64,000 nucleotides of DNA from Branchipolynoe longqiensis (GCA_030323885.1 CM059199.1:42292590-42356589), one strand, 5' to 3'. Positions 18,483 through 27,427 are shown, numbered from the stretch's first letter. Program-made: numbers and translations. The notes: generated by a model not told the origin, from the sequence alone.

Positions 18483-19645
18483 GATGTGCGAAAAGGAAGA
18501 AGGCAAGGCGGAGGTGGAAAAAAGAGGCATTTATTGGGACGCCTCTGGCAACAGAGGGCAACAGTAAGGAGGCTCATGAGGAGCAGCAGTAGAGCGATAA
18601 CAGGCAAGAAAAGGCTCATGAGGAGCAACAAGACAATGAATAGGTAGATAAGGGGCTCATAAGGAGCAGAGTCAGAGTTAGATACGGTTAAGAGGCTCAT
18701 GAGGAGCAGAGGTCAGAGTTATGGTTAAGAGTTCATGTGAGGGGGGGGGGGCGTCGAGGAGCCCTCCACCAGCTGTAGAGAAAGAAGATAAGTAAAGAAA
18801 GTTGGGTGGGTGGGTGGAGGAAAAAGGCAGAGCGAGGAGGAGGGCTGGAGGGCGAGTGAGTGAGGGAGGCCGGCGGGCGGCCTTATAAGGGAGGGCAGGA
18901 GGGCGGTGTCAGGTGAGGTGTGAAAGCAGCAGGCCCGGGGGAGGGGGAGGGAGACAGCTGAGAGGCGGACGTCGCGCGAGGTGCGAATGCTGCGCGATGG
19001 CCGGGGAGGCGGAGGGAGGGTCTCTTCCTCTCCACGCATCAAACGCAATCTCGCATTACGACCGGTGCGCGAAAAGGAAGAAGGCAAGGCAGAGGTGGAA
19101 TAAAGAGGTGTTTATTGGTACGCCTCTGGCAACAAAGGGCAACAGTAAGGAGGCTCATGAGGAGCAGCAGTAGAGCGATAACAGGCAAGATAAGGCTCAT
19201 GAGGAGCAACAAGACAATGAATAGGTAGATAAGGGGCTCATAAGGAGCAGAGTCAGAGTTAGATACGGTTAAGAGGCTCATGAGGAGCAGAGGTCAGAGT
19301 TATGGTTAAGAGTTCATGTGAGGGGGGGGGGCGCCGAGGAGCCCTCCACCAGCTGTAAGAGAAAGAAGATAAGTAAAGAAAGTTGGGTGGGTGGGTGGAG
19401 GAAAAAGGCAGAGCGCGGAGGAGGGCTGGAAGGCGAGTGACTGAGGGAGGCCGGCGGGCGGCCTTATAAGGGAGGGCAGGAGGGCGGTGTCAGGTGAGGT
19501 GTGAAAGCAGCAGGCCCGGGGGAGGGGGAGGGAGAAAGCTGAGAGGCGGACGTCGCGCGAGGTGCGAATGCTGCGCGACGGCCGGGGAGGCGGGGGGAGG
19601 GTCTCTTCCTCTCCACGCATCAAACGCAATGCTCGCATTACGACC
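18483..19645 (-). mobile_element. Split-direct-repeat element with no internal region (A1-B1-A2-B2)
   Basis: Two tandem minus-strand units, 19645-19064 and 19063-18483, each start GGTCGTAATGCG and end in a GCGCAY terminus after CTTCTTCCTT. Each has an A module (promoter side, CCTTATAAGG at 19462-19471 and 18881-18890) and a B module (poly(A) signal AATAAA, complement at 19111-19116 and 18530-18535). The order A1-B1-A2-B2 is what remains if the coding part of a PAT/Ngaro-type element is deleted. The B modules contain a GCTCCTCATGAGCC repeat absent from the neighbouring element, so this is a distinct subfamily. It abuts an M2-like end on its right. Confidence 0.6.
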
Positions 19646-19735
19646 AAAGTTGCATAGTCAGATGGTTTTGAGTTTCTGTCATTTGTCTCAGATAAATATA
19701 TCAGGGTTTTTTGTTGTTGTTTGTTTTGGTCCATT
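19646..19735. other. 90-bp spacer between two head-to-head elements
   Basis: Begins with an M2-type terminus (AAAGTTGCATAGTCAGATGG) and ends with the TTTTGGTCCATT that normally precedes AGTTGTTTAAGCAGGGG in SINE-2. The two flanking promoters point away from each other across it. Confidence 0.6.
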
Positions 19736-20046
19736 GGTCGTAATGCGAAGCATTACGCTTGATGCGAGGGGAGGAAGAGAGAGACCCCCCCCCCCCCCGC
19801 CCCGCCGTGTTGAGCTGCCTTCGCAACTCGGCCAGACCACGTCGCCGACGCCTCATCCCCCGCCCGCTCTCCTTAGTTCCCGCGGTGCTCACGTGCTGCG
19901 GGTACTGCCGCTGCTCGCCACCTCTCACCCTCCCCCGGCCTGCCAGCATTCGCACCTCCCTGCCGCCGCCGTCCCTTCCCCCCTTATAAGGCCGCCCGCC
20001 GGCCCTCCTCCTCATTCACCTCCCTGCCGTCTTCCTGCCCTCCTCA
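19736..20046 (+). repeat. A1 module (5' split repeat)
   Basis: Starts GGTCGTAATGCGAAGCATTACG, has GATGCGAGGGGAGGAAGAGA, a C-run, and CCTTATAAGG near its end. It is colinear with A2 at 22138-22436, with small length differences in the C-run and scattered substitutions. Confidence 0.75.
19982..19991 (+). promoter_or_regulatory. CCTTATAAGG: TATA-like and CArG-box-like promoter element
   Basis: Lies about 110 bp before the ATG. The same perfect 10-bp palindrome is kept in all four A modules of the two elements. It fits CC(A/T)6GG, the serum-response-factor site, and also contains a TATA-like core. Which role it has is inference. Confidence 0.5.
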
Positions 20047-20090
20047 TTTTCTATTTGGACTTCCACCTCGGACCGCCTCCACAACGCACC

Positions 20091-21824
20091 ATGCCCCGAG
20101 GAAGAGGTCGTGGACGCAAGAGCTCCCGGGCTGCCCCCCGGACGCTGGGGCCTTCATCAACACCGCCCCGGGAGGAGTCGCCGGCTTCACTCCCGGCGTC
20201 CCCCCCAGCCCCCTCGGACCGCGCCTCGGGCTCCGAGGTATCCATGCTCCTGGAGGCCATGCAGCGCATGCAGCGCGAGAGCCGAGAGGCCGCCGCCGAG
20301 GCCGCTGCCGAGGCCCGCCAGGCAGCGGCAGACCTCCACGCCCGGATCGACGCCCTCGTGCCGGAGCAGCCCGCCCCGGCGCCTCGGGCGCGCACCACCA
20401 CTGCAGCCCGGCCACCGCCGCCGCCTCACGCGAGCCTGCCCGGGGCACCGCTGGCGGAGTACGAGAGGTACCGTCACCTCCCCGCGTCCCCGGCCTACCA
20501 GGAGGACTTCACCCGCCACAGCCCCGCATCCGCGGCCGATGCCGTCCGGGAGATTTTGGCCTCCGCCGAGGCGCGGCACTCCACCAGGCGGCAAGGTATA
20601 CCAGCAAACTACATCTTTCCTTCTGATCTGGTGAAGCGAGGGGCGGAGAGGAAGCCGGTCAAACGAGGGGAGGCGACAAAGGACGAGTACACGCTCGCCC
20701 TCCTCAACCTCATTGACCACCCCGACTTCCCCGCCCACTCCGCCCAGGGACTCCACCAACACCTCCTCGGGGTTTGCCGGGACAACTTAATATACCCGTG
20801 GGCTACCGTCCGCCGATATTCAGAGAGTGTCTTCTCTGCCATCGCGGACGGGACCCTCCCCCACGGGTGGCACGACCTGGTAGCCATCAACCTCCACAGA
20901 CTCGACTGCCTCGCCATGCCCGAGGACCACGCCACCGCCGCCCCCGCCCGCCCACTCGACCACCTCCAGCGAGGCGCGCACTTCCCCCGAGCCCAGGCCG
21001 ACGCCCGCACCACCTACGATAGAGAGATCCACGGGGTGCCCTGCCCGGCCTGGAATCACACCCCCGCCTCGTGCGATCGGGCCCACCTCGGCGAGGCCCA
21101 CGGTGAGGCGGGGGACAGACGCCGTCACGTCTGCGCGTATTGCGCCAACGTGAGGCGCGTCTTCACCATGCACAGCGAGGCCGACTGCATCACGAAGCAA
21201 ACCCGTGAGCGCCAGACCCCCCCCCTCCACCTCGGCGGATTTTTGATTCGCCGGCCGCCCCCCGGCCGGCCCGGGGGGCCCCTTCCGGCGCCCCACCTTC
21301 ACCACTGCCGACAGCCCCGCACCTCCCCCCGACAACCTCCCAGCGACCACCGATCGCAGCGCCGCCCAGTCTCAGCCGGGGATCACCACCTCGGGCATCA
21401 CAGCTCAGCCCACAGCCCAGCCCAGCCTCACGAGGAACCCTCTGCCGGCACCACAGCCACCGACCGTATCGACACCGCCGTCCACCGACATCCTCCCAGC
21501 GACCACCGATCGCAGCGCCACCCAGTCTCACCCGGGGACCATCACCTCGGGCCTCACGCCTCAGGCCACAGCCCAGCCCAGCCTCAGCAAGAACCCTCCG
21601 TAGACATCGCAGTCGTGGACCCCCACGACACCGCCTTCATCGACCCACCGGACCCGCCCCCGACCGCCGCCCCGCCCAGCCCTGAGGACTTCGCTGCCCC
21701 CCCTCCTCGACGGACCTCCTCACCGGATCTCGCCAAGGAGCGGGCTTCCTCCTTTTGGGCCGCCCGCTCCCTGCCGCCGCAGGCCACGGACACTCGCCGC
21801 CCCCAGAGGGAACCTGACCCCTGA
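20091..21824 (+). CDS. Gag-like protein with C/H zinc-binding cluster (split-repeat element)
   Basis: 577 residues from the ATG at 20091 (context CGCACCATGC); the frame is open for 199 codons further upstream, but that part is the untranslated A1 module. N-terminus: an Arg/Gly-rich start, a Pro/Ser stretch and an Ala/Glu/Arg coiled-coil-like helix (about 50-92). The middle (about 150-310) looks globular. A Cys/His cluster follows: Cys318, Cys328, His346, Cys348, Cys351, His361, Cys366 (PCPAWN…HVCAYC…HSEADC), like the zinc-binding tails of gag-type proteins. After about residue 376 a nine-C run precedes a change of likely frame, so the natural C-terminus may be different. Probably an RNA-binding structural protein; exact family not recognised. 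Confidence 0.6.
   Translation: MPRGRGRGRKSSRAAPRTLGPSSTPPREESPASLPASPPAPSDRASGSEVSMLLEAMQRMQRESREAAAEAAAEARQAAADLHARIDALVPEQPAPAPRARTTTAARPPPPPHASLPGAPLAEYERYRHLPASPAYQEDFTRHSPASAADAVREILASAEARHSTRRQGIPANYIFPSDLVKRGAERKPVKRGEATKDEYTLALLNLIDHPDFPAHSAQGLHQHLLGVCRDNLIYPWATVRRYSESVFSAIADGTLPHGWHDLVAINLHRLDCLAMPEDHATAAPARPLDHLQRGAHFPRAQADARTTYDREIHGVPCPAWNHTPASCDRAHLGEAHGEAGDRRRHVCAYCANVRRVFTMHSEADCITKQTRERQTPPLHLGGFLIRRPPPGRPGGPLPAPHLHHCRQPRTSPRQPPSDHRSQRRPVSAGDHHLGHHSSAHSPAQPHEEPSAGTTATDRIDTAVHRHPPSDHRSQRHPVSPGDHHLGPHASGHSPAQPQQEPSVDIAVVDPHDTAFIDPPDPPPTAAPPSPEDFAAPPPRRTSSPDLAKERASSFWAARSLPPQATDTRRPQREPDP
21326..21643 (+). repeat. 156-bp in-frame tandem repeat in the ORF 3' part
   Basis: Two units start at about 21331 and 21487 (GACAACCTCCCAGCGACC and GACATCCTCCCAGCGACC). 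The period equals 52 codons. The +1 frame reads a Thr/Ser/Pro/Gln-rich sequence (LPATTDRSA…) ending in TAG at 21601-21603, and looks more natural than the His/Pro-rich current frame. Nine consecutive C near 21217 are a likely slip point. Confidence 0.6.
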
Positions 21825-21895
21825 CTCACTGCCCCCCCCCCCCTGCTGGCCCCTGCCCCCGCCTCGGGCGCGCCTCGAGCCCTCTCCTTTCTTTT

Positions 21896-22137
21896 GGTGG
21901 AGGGCTCCTCGGCACCCCCTCACTTACTGACATTGACACCACATGAACTTTTATCTACCTTCTGCGACCATTGACACCATGAACTTTTGACATTACCTTT
22001 CTACTTGCTTATTACCTATTGTTCTTTGACTTATTTACCTCATTCTGCTATGTTTGTATACCCTGTTTGTCATCTGAGGCGTCAATAAAGCGCCTCTTTT
22101 CCCACACCCGCCTCTGCCTTCTTCCTTCTCGCGCATC
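21896..22137 (+). repeat. B1 module
   Basis: Starts GGTGGAGGGCTCCTCGGCAC, continues through CACTTACTGACATTGACACC and ends CTTCTTCCTTCTCGCGCATC. Colinear with B2 at 22496-22733. Confidence 0.75.
22084..22089 (+). terminator. Poly(A) signal AATAAA in B1
   Basis: AATAAA sits in GAGGCGTCAATAAAGCGCCTC, a small hairpin-forming context (GGCG…CGCC). The same arrangement is in B2. Confidence 0.6.
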
Positions 22138-22170
22138 GGTCGTAATGCGAAGCATTACGTTTGATGCGAG
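22124..22170. promoter_or_regulatory. Dyad-symmetric B1/A2 junction, candidate recombinase site
   Basis: The junction is centred on CGTAATGC-GAA-GCATTACG, flanked at equal distance by CTCGCGCATC on one side and GATGCGAG on the other. The inner 8-bp arms are perfect. Nested dyads of this kind suit a tyrosine recombinase acting on a circular intermediate whose ends meet at this point. No recombinase is encoded in the element. Confidence 0.45.
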
Positions 22171-22436
22171 GGGAGGAAGAGACCCCCCCCCCCGCCCCCC
22201 GTGTTGCGCTGCCTTCGCACCTCGGCCGACCACGTCGCCGCCGCCTCCTCCCCCCGCCCGCTCTCCTTTGTCCCGCGGTGCTCACGCCTCGCGCGACTGC
22301 CGCTGCTCGCCACCTCTCACCCTCCCCCGGCCTGCCAGCATTCGCACCTCCCTGCCGCCGCCGTCCCTTCCCCCCTTATAAGGCCGCCCGCCGGCCCTCC
22401 TCCTCATTCACCTCCCTGCCGTCTTCCTGCCCTCTT
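22138..22436 (+). repeat. A2 module
   Basis: Copy of A1 with CCTTATAAGG at 22374-22383. About 60 bp of CACCCACCCACCC and pyrimidine-rich sequence separate it from B2, where A1 has the ORF. Confidence 0.75.
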
Positions 22437-22495
22437 CATGTTCTCCACCCACCCACCCTACTCCATCCTTACTCTCTTCCTTATCGGTGGAGGGC

Positions 22496-22733
22496 TCCTC
22501 CGCACCCCCTCACTTACTGACATTGACACCACATGAACTTTTATCTACCTTCTGCGACCATTGACACCATGAACTTTTGACATTACACCTTTTACTGCTT
22601 TATTACCTATTGTTCTTTGACTTATTTTTACCACCTCATTCTGCTATGTTTGTATACCCTGTTTGTCATCTGAGGCGTCAATAAAGCGCCTCTTTTCCCA
22701 CACCCGCCTCTGCCTTCTTCCTTCTCGCGCATC
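22496..22733 (+). repeat. B2 module with poly(A) signal
   Basis: Copy of B1 with AATAAA at 22680-22685 and terminus CTTCTCGCGCATC. It is followed directly by AGTTGTTTAAGCAGGGG of the interrupted SINE-2. Confidence 0.75.
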
Positions 22734-22800
22734 AGTTGTTTAAGCAGGGGAAATTTCAGTCATAGATGACTGGTCTTCCTCATTCCACTGCTGGTTGATC
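22734..22800 (-). mobile_element. SINE-2 tail fragment (target of the element to the left)
   Basis: AGTTGTTTAAGCAGGGGAAA followed by CAGTCATAGATGACTGG matches the distal tail of SINE-2 at 32.4 and 36.1 kb. The matching outer end lies 3 kb to the left at 19724-19735. Confidence 0.8.
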
Positions 22801-22811
22801 GCTATAAATCC

Positions 22812-23088
22812 ACCTTACTGTAATTTGAAGTAACTTTTATTTTGAGTGGCTAACTATTGAGATCTTTGAACTGCAAGCATTCACAATTATTTTGAGCAAG
22901 CATGGCAACATGGCTTCTGCAGTAACATATTTGATTAAGTTGCCTCAGTATTCACCATTATGAAGTGACAAATGTTTAATTAATAAGTGCAGCAGTATCT
23001 AAGGTAGATATGTATAATCAAACATTGATACTTGTTTTTGTTTTAAAGATTTGACGTTTTGATCGGACTATGCAGCTCTAAAATGAAC
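22812..23088. mobile_element. MITE family M2 copy, reverse orientation
   Basis: Contains the internal ACTGTAATTTGAAGTAACTTTTATT…GGCTAAC segment in reverse and ends GATCGGACTATGCAGCTCTAA. AT-rich and non-coding. Confidence 0.6.
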
Positions 23089-25012
23089 AGTAAATTGTCC
23101 CTGTCACTGTCACTGTCACTTCTTTGCCACTGGTCCTCCCCACCGTACATGTAATTAGTACTTAATCTATGTCGACATGTATGATTAGAGACTCAATAAG
23201 GAGGACTCCCAGGGGTGATCTGTGACCACTGAGACTACTGTGACTACTTGTAAAATATTCTGACTTTTTAGGTCTGGTTCATAAATAAATAATAGTTTAA
23301 ATAAATTCTAAAATATCTCCTTTTCATGAAACTCATATGTGAAGCATTAAGAAAACTGTTTTAATCATATTTAAATCATCCAGTTATTTCTATAAAGTCA
23401 TTATAATAATATTCCAATTATATAAGTACCACTATAAAACCTCTCTAATAATACCTAATTCATTCTATCATGTTGGTAAATACATATGCATAATATTCAA
23501 ACCAAGTTGTGAAACCATGGTAGATTATGTATATTAAGTGAAGTGATAATTAATATCAGATTGTTCTAAGGTTCTACATCAAATATAACCACTGGAGATA
23601 AGAACTCTGGAAAATTATTACTGTATTGGTATATTTACATGTATTACTGAATTGAAGTCTGTTGGTATTATATATTGTATGAAAGGAGGTAAATGCTGAA
23701 ACTAAGGCCAGCATATACAGTTGCTGCAGACTGTGGTTTCTTCACCCAGACAAATAGTCTGTGAAGAATGCCACAGAATGGGTATAATAATTAAGTCAAG
23801 AATTAAGTTCTGTGTGCCTGTTATGGTATGATTTACAGAAGCCAGTATCTGAGGGAGTCTTAGCACACAGGTGACAATGCATGGGGGCTGTGTGTGCATG
23901 TGTGTGTGTGTGAGTGTTTGCAGGACCTGCCAAAGCCAGGTGTCAGGCTGGAGGTGGGAGGTGGGAGGTGGAGTGTGTGTGTGTGTGGTGAGCCCTCCCT
24001 GCCCCACCTTGTGGCAGTTTGCTGAACTAAAGATGATAAAATATGTAATTGTCAAATTAAGGCATGTAGAAACTCCTAGTATTTTGGAGTTGTCCCAATC
24101 TAAGGGACTGGTGACCACGGGTGTTATGTAAAGATAAATAGGGTTGATAATCCCAGATAAGTGTGATTGGTGAACTTGATGGAAACATATGTATCTGACT
24201 TGGGGTGGGTGGGTTGTCCCCCCCACCCCTTATCTAGATGGGGGGAGGGGGCTGGTGGGAGTGGTGGGGGTCCATCCACTCCTACCCTGCCTCCCCCCAC
24301 CACTGACTGGAGGAGTTCAACCAATGAAATGCCATGTTACTGTCTCTGACTGAGGAGACTCCCAGCAACTGTGTACCTGTATTTTGATTGTGTTCCATCT
24401 GAATCAAAGAGCTGGGCAGGGGATATGGCAGGCAGATGGCCTGGAGACAGCACAGAAGGAGGAGCCAGCCACCCCTCCCCACTAGACTTTACCACACTTA
24501 ATTTCTGTTGGGTTGATATTTCTTGGAACTGATATACTAAGCAGATATAGTAAGCAGATATAGTAAGCAGATACAGTAAGCAGATCATCGCTTGAGTAAT
24601 ATCACACATTAGTGCTTTCCGGCCTCCACACACAGAAGTTAGGGTTCTATTTCCTATAAAGATTCTACCATGTAAAATACCGCTAGTTAACATACTCTTT
24701 GATCTACGACCAAGAGGAGTGACCTTCATAATGTTAGTTTAAAAGATGCCTAAATCCACATGAAGCAGGGGAGGCATACGCCACTAGCCGGATTTTGTGC
24801 TTGACATTCGGTATAACTCATTTGGGAGTAAAATAATATCGGGGGCGTGTGTGTTTGTGTGGGTGGGGGTCGGAGGGGGCGTCACTTAAGGAAAAAAACC
24901 ACACGTGTAGGCACTGATATATTAGTGCTTTCAAAGTGGCTATAACCTGGTACTACCGGGAGTGTCAAAGCAGAGGATGTAGAATGTGTTACGCATCACT
25001 TCAGGAGCAAAA
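23089..25012. other. No gene; simple repeats only
   Basis: AT-rich to 23.7 kb. Then GT-rich and G-rich simple sequence (about 23890-23990, 24840-24880), and a 14-bp AGCAGATATAGTA repeat at about 24538-24587. A 174-codon minus-strand frame at 23702-24226 spans low-complexity DNA and lacks recognisable motifs. I see no gene. Confidence 0.45.
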
Positions 25013-25360
25013 CCAGACGGGATGGCCGAATGTTGAGCGGCCGCATCCTGTTTTGGCAGATCGGGGGATCCAAACCCATGGGTCCATGGGTTCGCACCCT
25101 GATCGAGTCAAACCGATGACTTAAACATTGATAATTGTCGCTTCCTAGATAGACGCTCAGCATTATTAGAATAGGGCGAGGACTGGTTGGCTCAGTGTCA
25201 GGATAATGTGACTGAGTGGGGTATCAGTTCATGGTTCTGGTGGCCTGGTCTCCCAGTGGGGCAGCACTATAAAGTCACCATGAATGCATACTGTCACAAG
25301 TCGGTATCCATCCTGATATAACCTATGATGTTGCGAGGCCGAAAACCAACAACAAACAAT
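25013..25360 (+). mobile_element. SINE-1 copy with duplicated head segment
   Basis: Near full length. The head reads CAGACGGGATGGCCGAATG and the anticodon-arm region holds an insertion (GATCGGGGGATCCAAACCCAT) compared with the 14-kb copy; the 35.7-kb copy has the same longer head. B box GGGTTCGCACCCTGATCGAG. Confidence 0.85.
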
Positions 25361-25526
25361 AAAAACATCAGGAACAAAACCACACATGTAGGCATTGATC
25401 TACTAGTGATTTCAAAGTAGTTATAACCTGGTACTACCAATGGTAGAGACCAGCTATTGAATGATCCTAGAATTAGAATATCACTGTTAGTGATCCATGT
25501 AAAATCTAATCTAATTGTCTATGCTA

Positions 25527-25750
25527 TTGTTTGTTAGGGCTTTACGTTCTGGCAAAATATAAGGTTGTCTGAGGACGGGTATCGGCTTGTCACAATTTGC
25601 TCTTTTGCCTTATGGCGACTTTATAGAGCTCCACTGGGAGAGCAGGCCAGCGGCACCATGACTCAATTCCTCACTCAGTCACATTATCCTGACAATGTGC
25701 TAACCAGTCCTTGCCCTACCCGACCAATGCCGAGACCCAGATGCTTTCCT
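25527..25750 (-). mobile_element. SINE-1 copy, head missing
   Basis: Tail and body in reverse (GGGCTTTACGTTCTGGCAAA…CTAACCAGTCCTTGCCCTA), truncated before the tRNA-like head. Confidence 0.75.
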
Positions 25751-25904
25751 TCCCCAATTAGAGACATTATATTTTGTGGGTTCTGGGATATATTGTGGAG
25801 TGATATGTATAATTGTGCCTGTGCATGGATATAATTAAGGCAATAGTTTATCCTAGAGTATTAATCATTATTAATTGCTGATTATTAATCTCATTAATAA
25901 AGCA

Positions 25905-26060
25905 CCTGTTTCACATGTAGCAGGTCGGGGGATTCAAACCCTGGTCGAGTTACACCGACGACTTACAAATAGATTATTGTCAGTATCTAACTTGGCACTT
26001 GACATTATAAGCATAGACCAAGGAGCAGTGGACTGAGGAAGATATATTTTCTGCAATTTA
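25905..26060 (+). mobile_element. Chimeric SINE (SINE-1 head, SINE-2 tail), decayed
   Basis: The head half GATTCAAACCCTGGTCGAGT and first body part of SINE-1 switch at GGAGCAGTGGACTGAGGAAG to the SINE-2 tail. Same junction as the copies at 33.9 and 47.8 kb. Confidence 0.65.
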
Positions 26061-26611
26061 AATGTACCATGCTTAATCAAAAAATGTAAGACAATACATT
26101 TTAATGGTAATGTGATCCAATTATGGGAGAAAACAGTGGTGATAATCAAATATTTGAGCAATATGAGAACTATATTAGATTGCAAATACATGTGGTTATC
26201 TCCATGACCCAGTTTCCTGCCACTTTTCCCCATAATGATGCTTAGCAACCTTGACATAGGGTTAACTAAATAGTTGCGTTAGTTTGTGGTAAAAAAAGCA
26301 AATATCAGCTATGGGGGGGCGGGGGGGGTCATAGAGTGGTTAGCATAATCTGAGTGTAACTAAATTATACCCCGCTATTAAACTGCATTAATTCCAATGA
26401 TAATTCCAAGCCTCATGTTTTTAATGTGTGCTGTTGACACCTTCATTAATTAGGTGTCTCCTCACTGAAGAAAACATGTGTGTGTGTGTAGGTGTGGGGT
26501 GGAGCTGGGTGGGTTACAATGGGACTCTGAAATGGAAAACAAATGGAAAATATTCTCTCCACCTGCTAATCAATGCACAAACATGCTATTGAAAACCGTA
26601 CATTAGTATAT
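26061..26611. other. No gene; G-rich and GT repeats
   Basis: AT-rich sequence with a G-run near 26314-26329 and a short (TG)n near 26476. Nothing coding. Confidence 0.45.
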
Positions 26612-26923
26612 AGCCGTGTTTACACGGGCGATTTAATCCGCCTCATATAAAGCGCCTTGCCTAGTTCGCCTCACATTTTGCCGTGTGAATGCGATGTGAG
26701 GCGGATTAGGGCTGAATCGATTCATATGATTCGCTTTATATAAACCACCTAGCGAGGTGGTTTATATGAAGCGAACTAGCTTAAGCACTGGTTCGTATGG
26801 ACTTGCTCATGCGCAGATATCGATTTCCGCCTCAAACCGCTCCGTGTGTAGACGCACCACTAATTCGCTTCATATAATTCGCTTTGTCTAATTCGCTTTA
26901 CAATTCCTCGTGTAAACACGGCT
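26612..26923. mobile_element. Foldback MITE family M1, short copy, TAT duplication
   Basis: 312 bp with ends AGCCGTGTTTACACGGGCGA and the complement of AGCCGTGTTTACACGAGG. Inside are the family's CTTCATATAA/TTATATGAAGC inverted motifs around ACCACCTAGCGAGGTGGT. TAT flanks both sides. It lacks most of the internal block present in the 16.1- and 45.2-kb copies. Confidence 0.8.
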
Positions 26924-26939
26924 TATGACTCATGGAACA

Positions 26940-27427
26940 GCTTATTTGTTGGAGGATTTCCTTCCTGGAAACATATAAGGTCATATCAGAATATTGGGTT
27001 CCGACTTGTGACAGTGTGTACTCATGGCGACTATATAATGCTGGCGTAAAACTGCAACAACCAGCAAACACAGTTAGAGACTAGGTTTGTTTGTAGTTTT
27101 ATGTCCTAGCAACATCTAATGTCAAATCAGCATGGGTACTGACTTGTGACAGTGCACACTCATGGCAACTTTATAGTGCAACCCCACTGGGAAACCAGGC
27201 CACCAGCACCATGACCTGATATCCCATTCAGTCACTTTGTCCTTACACTGAGTCAACCAGTCCTTACCCTATCATAATAATGCCAAGCGCCAGGCTTGGA
27301 AGCGGCAAATATAAAATTGTAAATCATTGGTTTGACTCGACCATGATTCGAATCCACAAACTCATGGGTTCGGATCTCCCGATCTCCCAAAATGGGATAC
27401 GGACGCTCTACTCATTCGGGGTTTACC
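26940..27427 (-). mobile_element. Two SINE-1 copies in tandem, minus strand
   Basis: 26940-27050 is a tail fragment (GACTTGTGACAGTGTGTACTC). 27085-27427 is almost complete, from TTTGTAGTTTTATGTCCTAG to the reversed head. The second copy's head is long, as in the 25-kb copy. Confidence 0.8.

Larger units (their letters stand above)
19736..22733 (+). mobile_element. Split-direct-repeat (PAT/Ngaro-plan) retrotransposon encoding only a gag-like ORF
   Basis: Module order is A1 (19736-20046), single ORF, B1 (21896-22137), A2 (22138-22436), B2 (22496-22733). A1 matches A2, and B1 matches B2. This is the split direct repeat structure known from PAT and Ngaro retrotransposons, and it differs from LTR-internal-LTR. 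The 5' flank GGTCCATT and 3' flank AGTTGTTTAAGC join into the uninterrupted SINE-2 sequence seen at 32.4 and 36.1 kb, so the whole block inserted as one unit with no target duplication. No RT, RNase H or recombinase is present, so it must be non-autonomous. It is much more GC-rich than its surroundings. Confidence 0.7.

Noticed and set aside
18725..19734. 120-142-codon Pro/Leu/Ser-rich minus-strand frames
   Set aside because: They read through promoter modules and C-runs of the coreless split-repeat element and differ between its two units by frameshifts.
19494..20090. 199-codon upstream extension of the gag-like ORF
   Set aside because: It runs through the neighbouring coreless element, the spacer and the A1 promoter module; the ATG at 20091 lies after CCTTATAAGG and has a good context.
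20044..21531. 134-191-codon antisense frames
   Set aside because: Shadows of a GC-rich plus-strand ORF.
22138..22733. Solo LTR reading of the 0.6-kb A2-B2 unit
   Set aside because: It has a promoter and poly(A) signal like an LTR, but its A and B halves separately flank the ORF of the neighbouring unit, and the complete block has no target duplication.
23702..24226. 174-residue minus-strand frame
   Set aside because: Covers GT-rich and poly-Pro/Thr/His low-complexity DNA, lacks motifs, no splice or start support.
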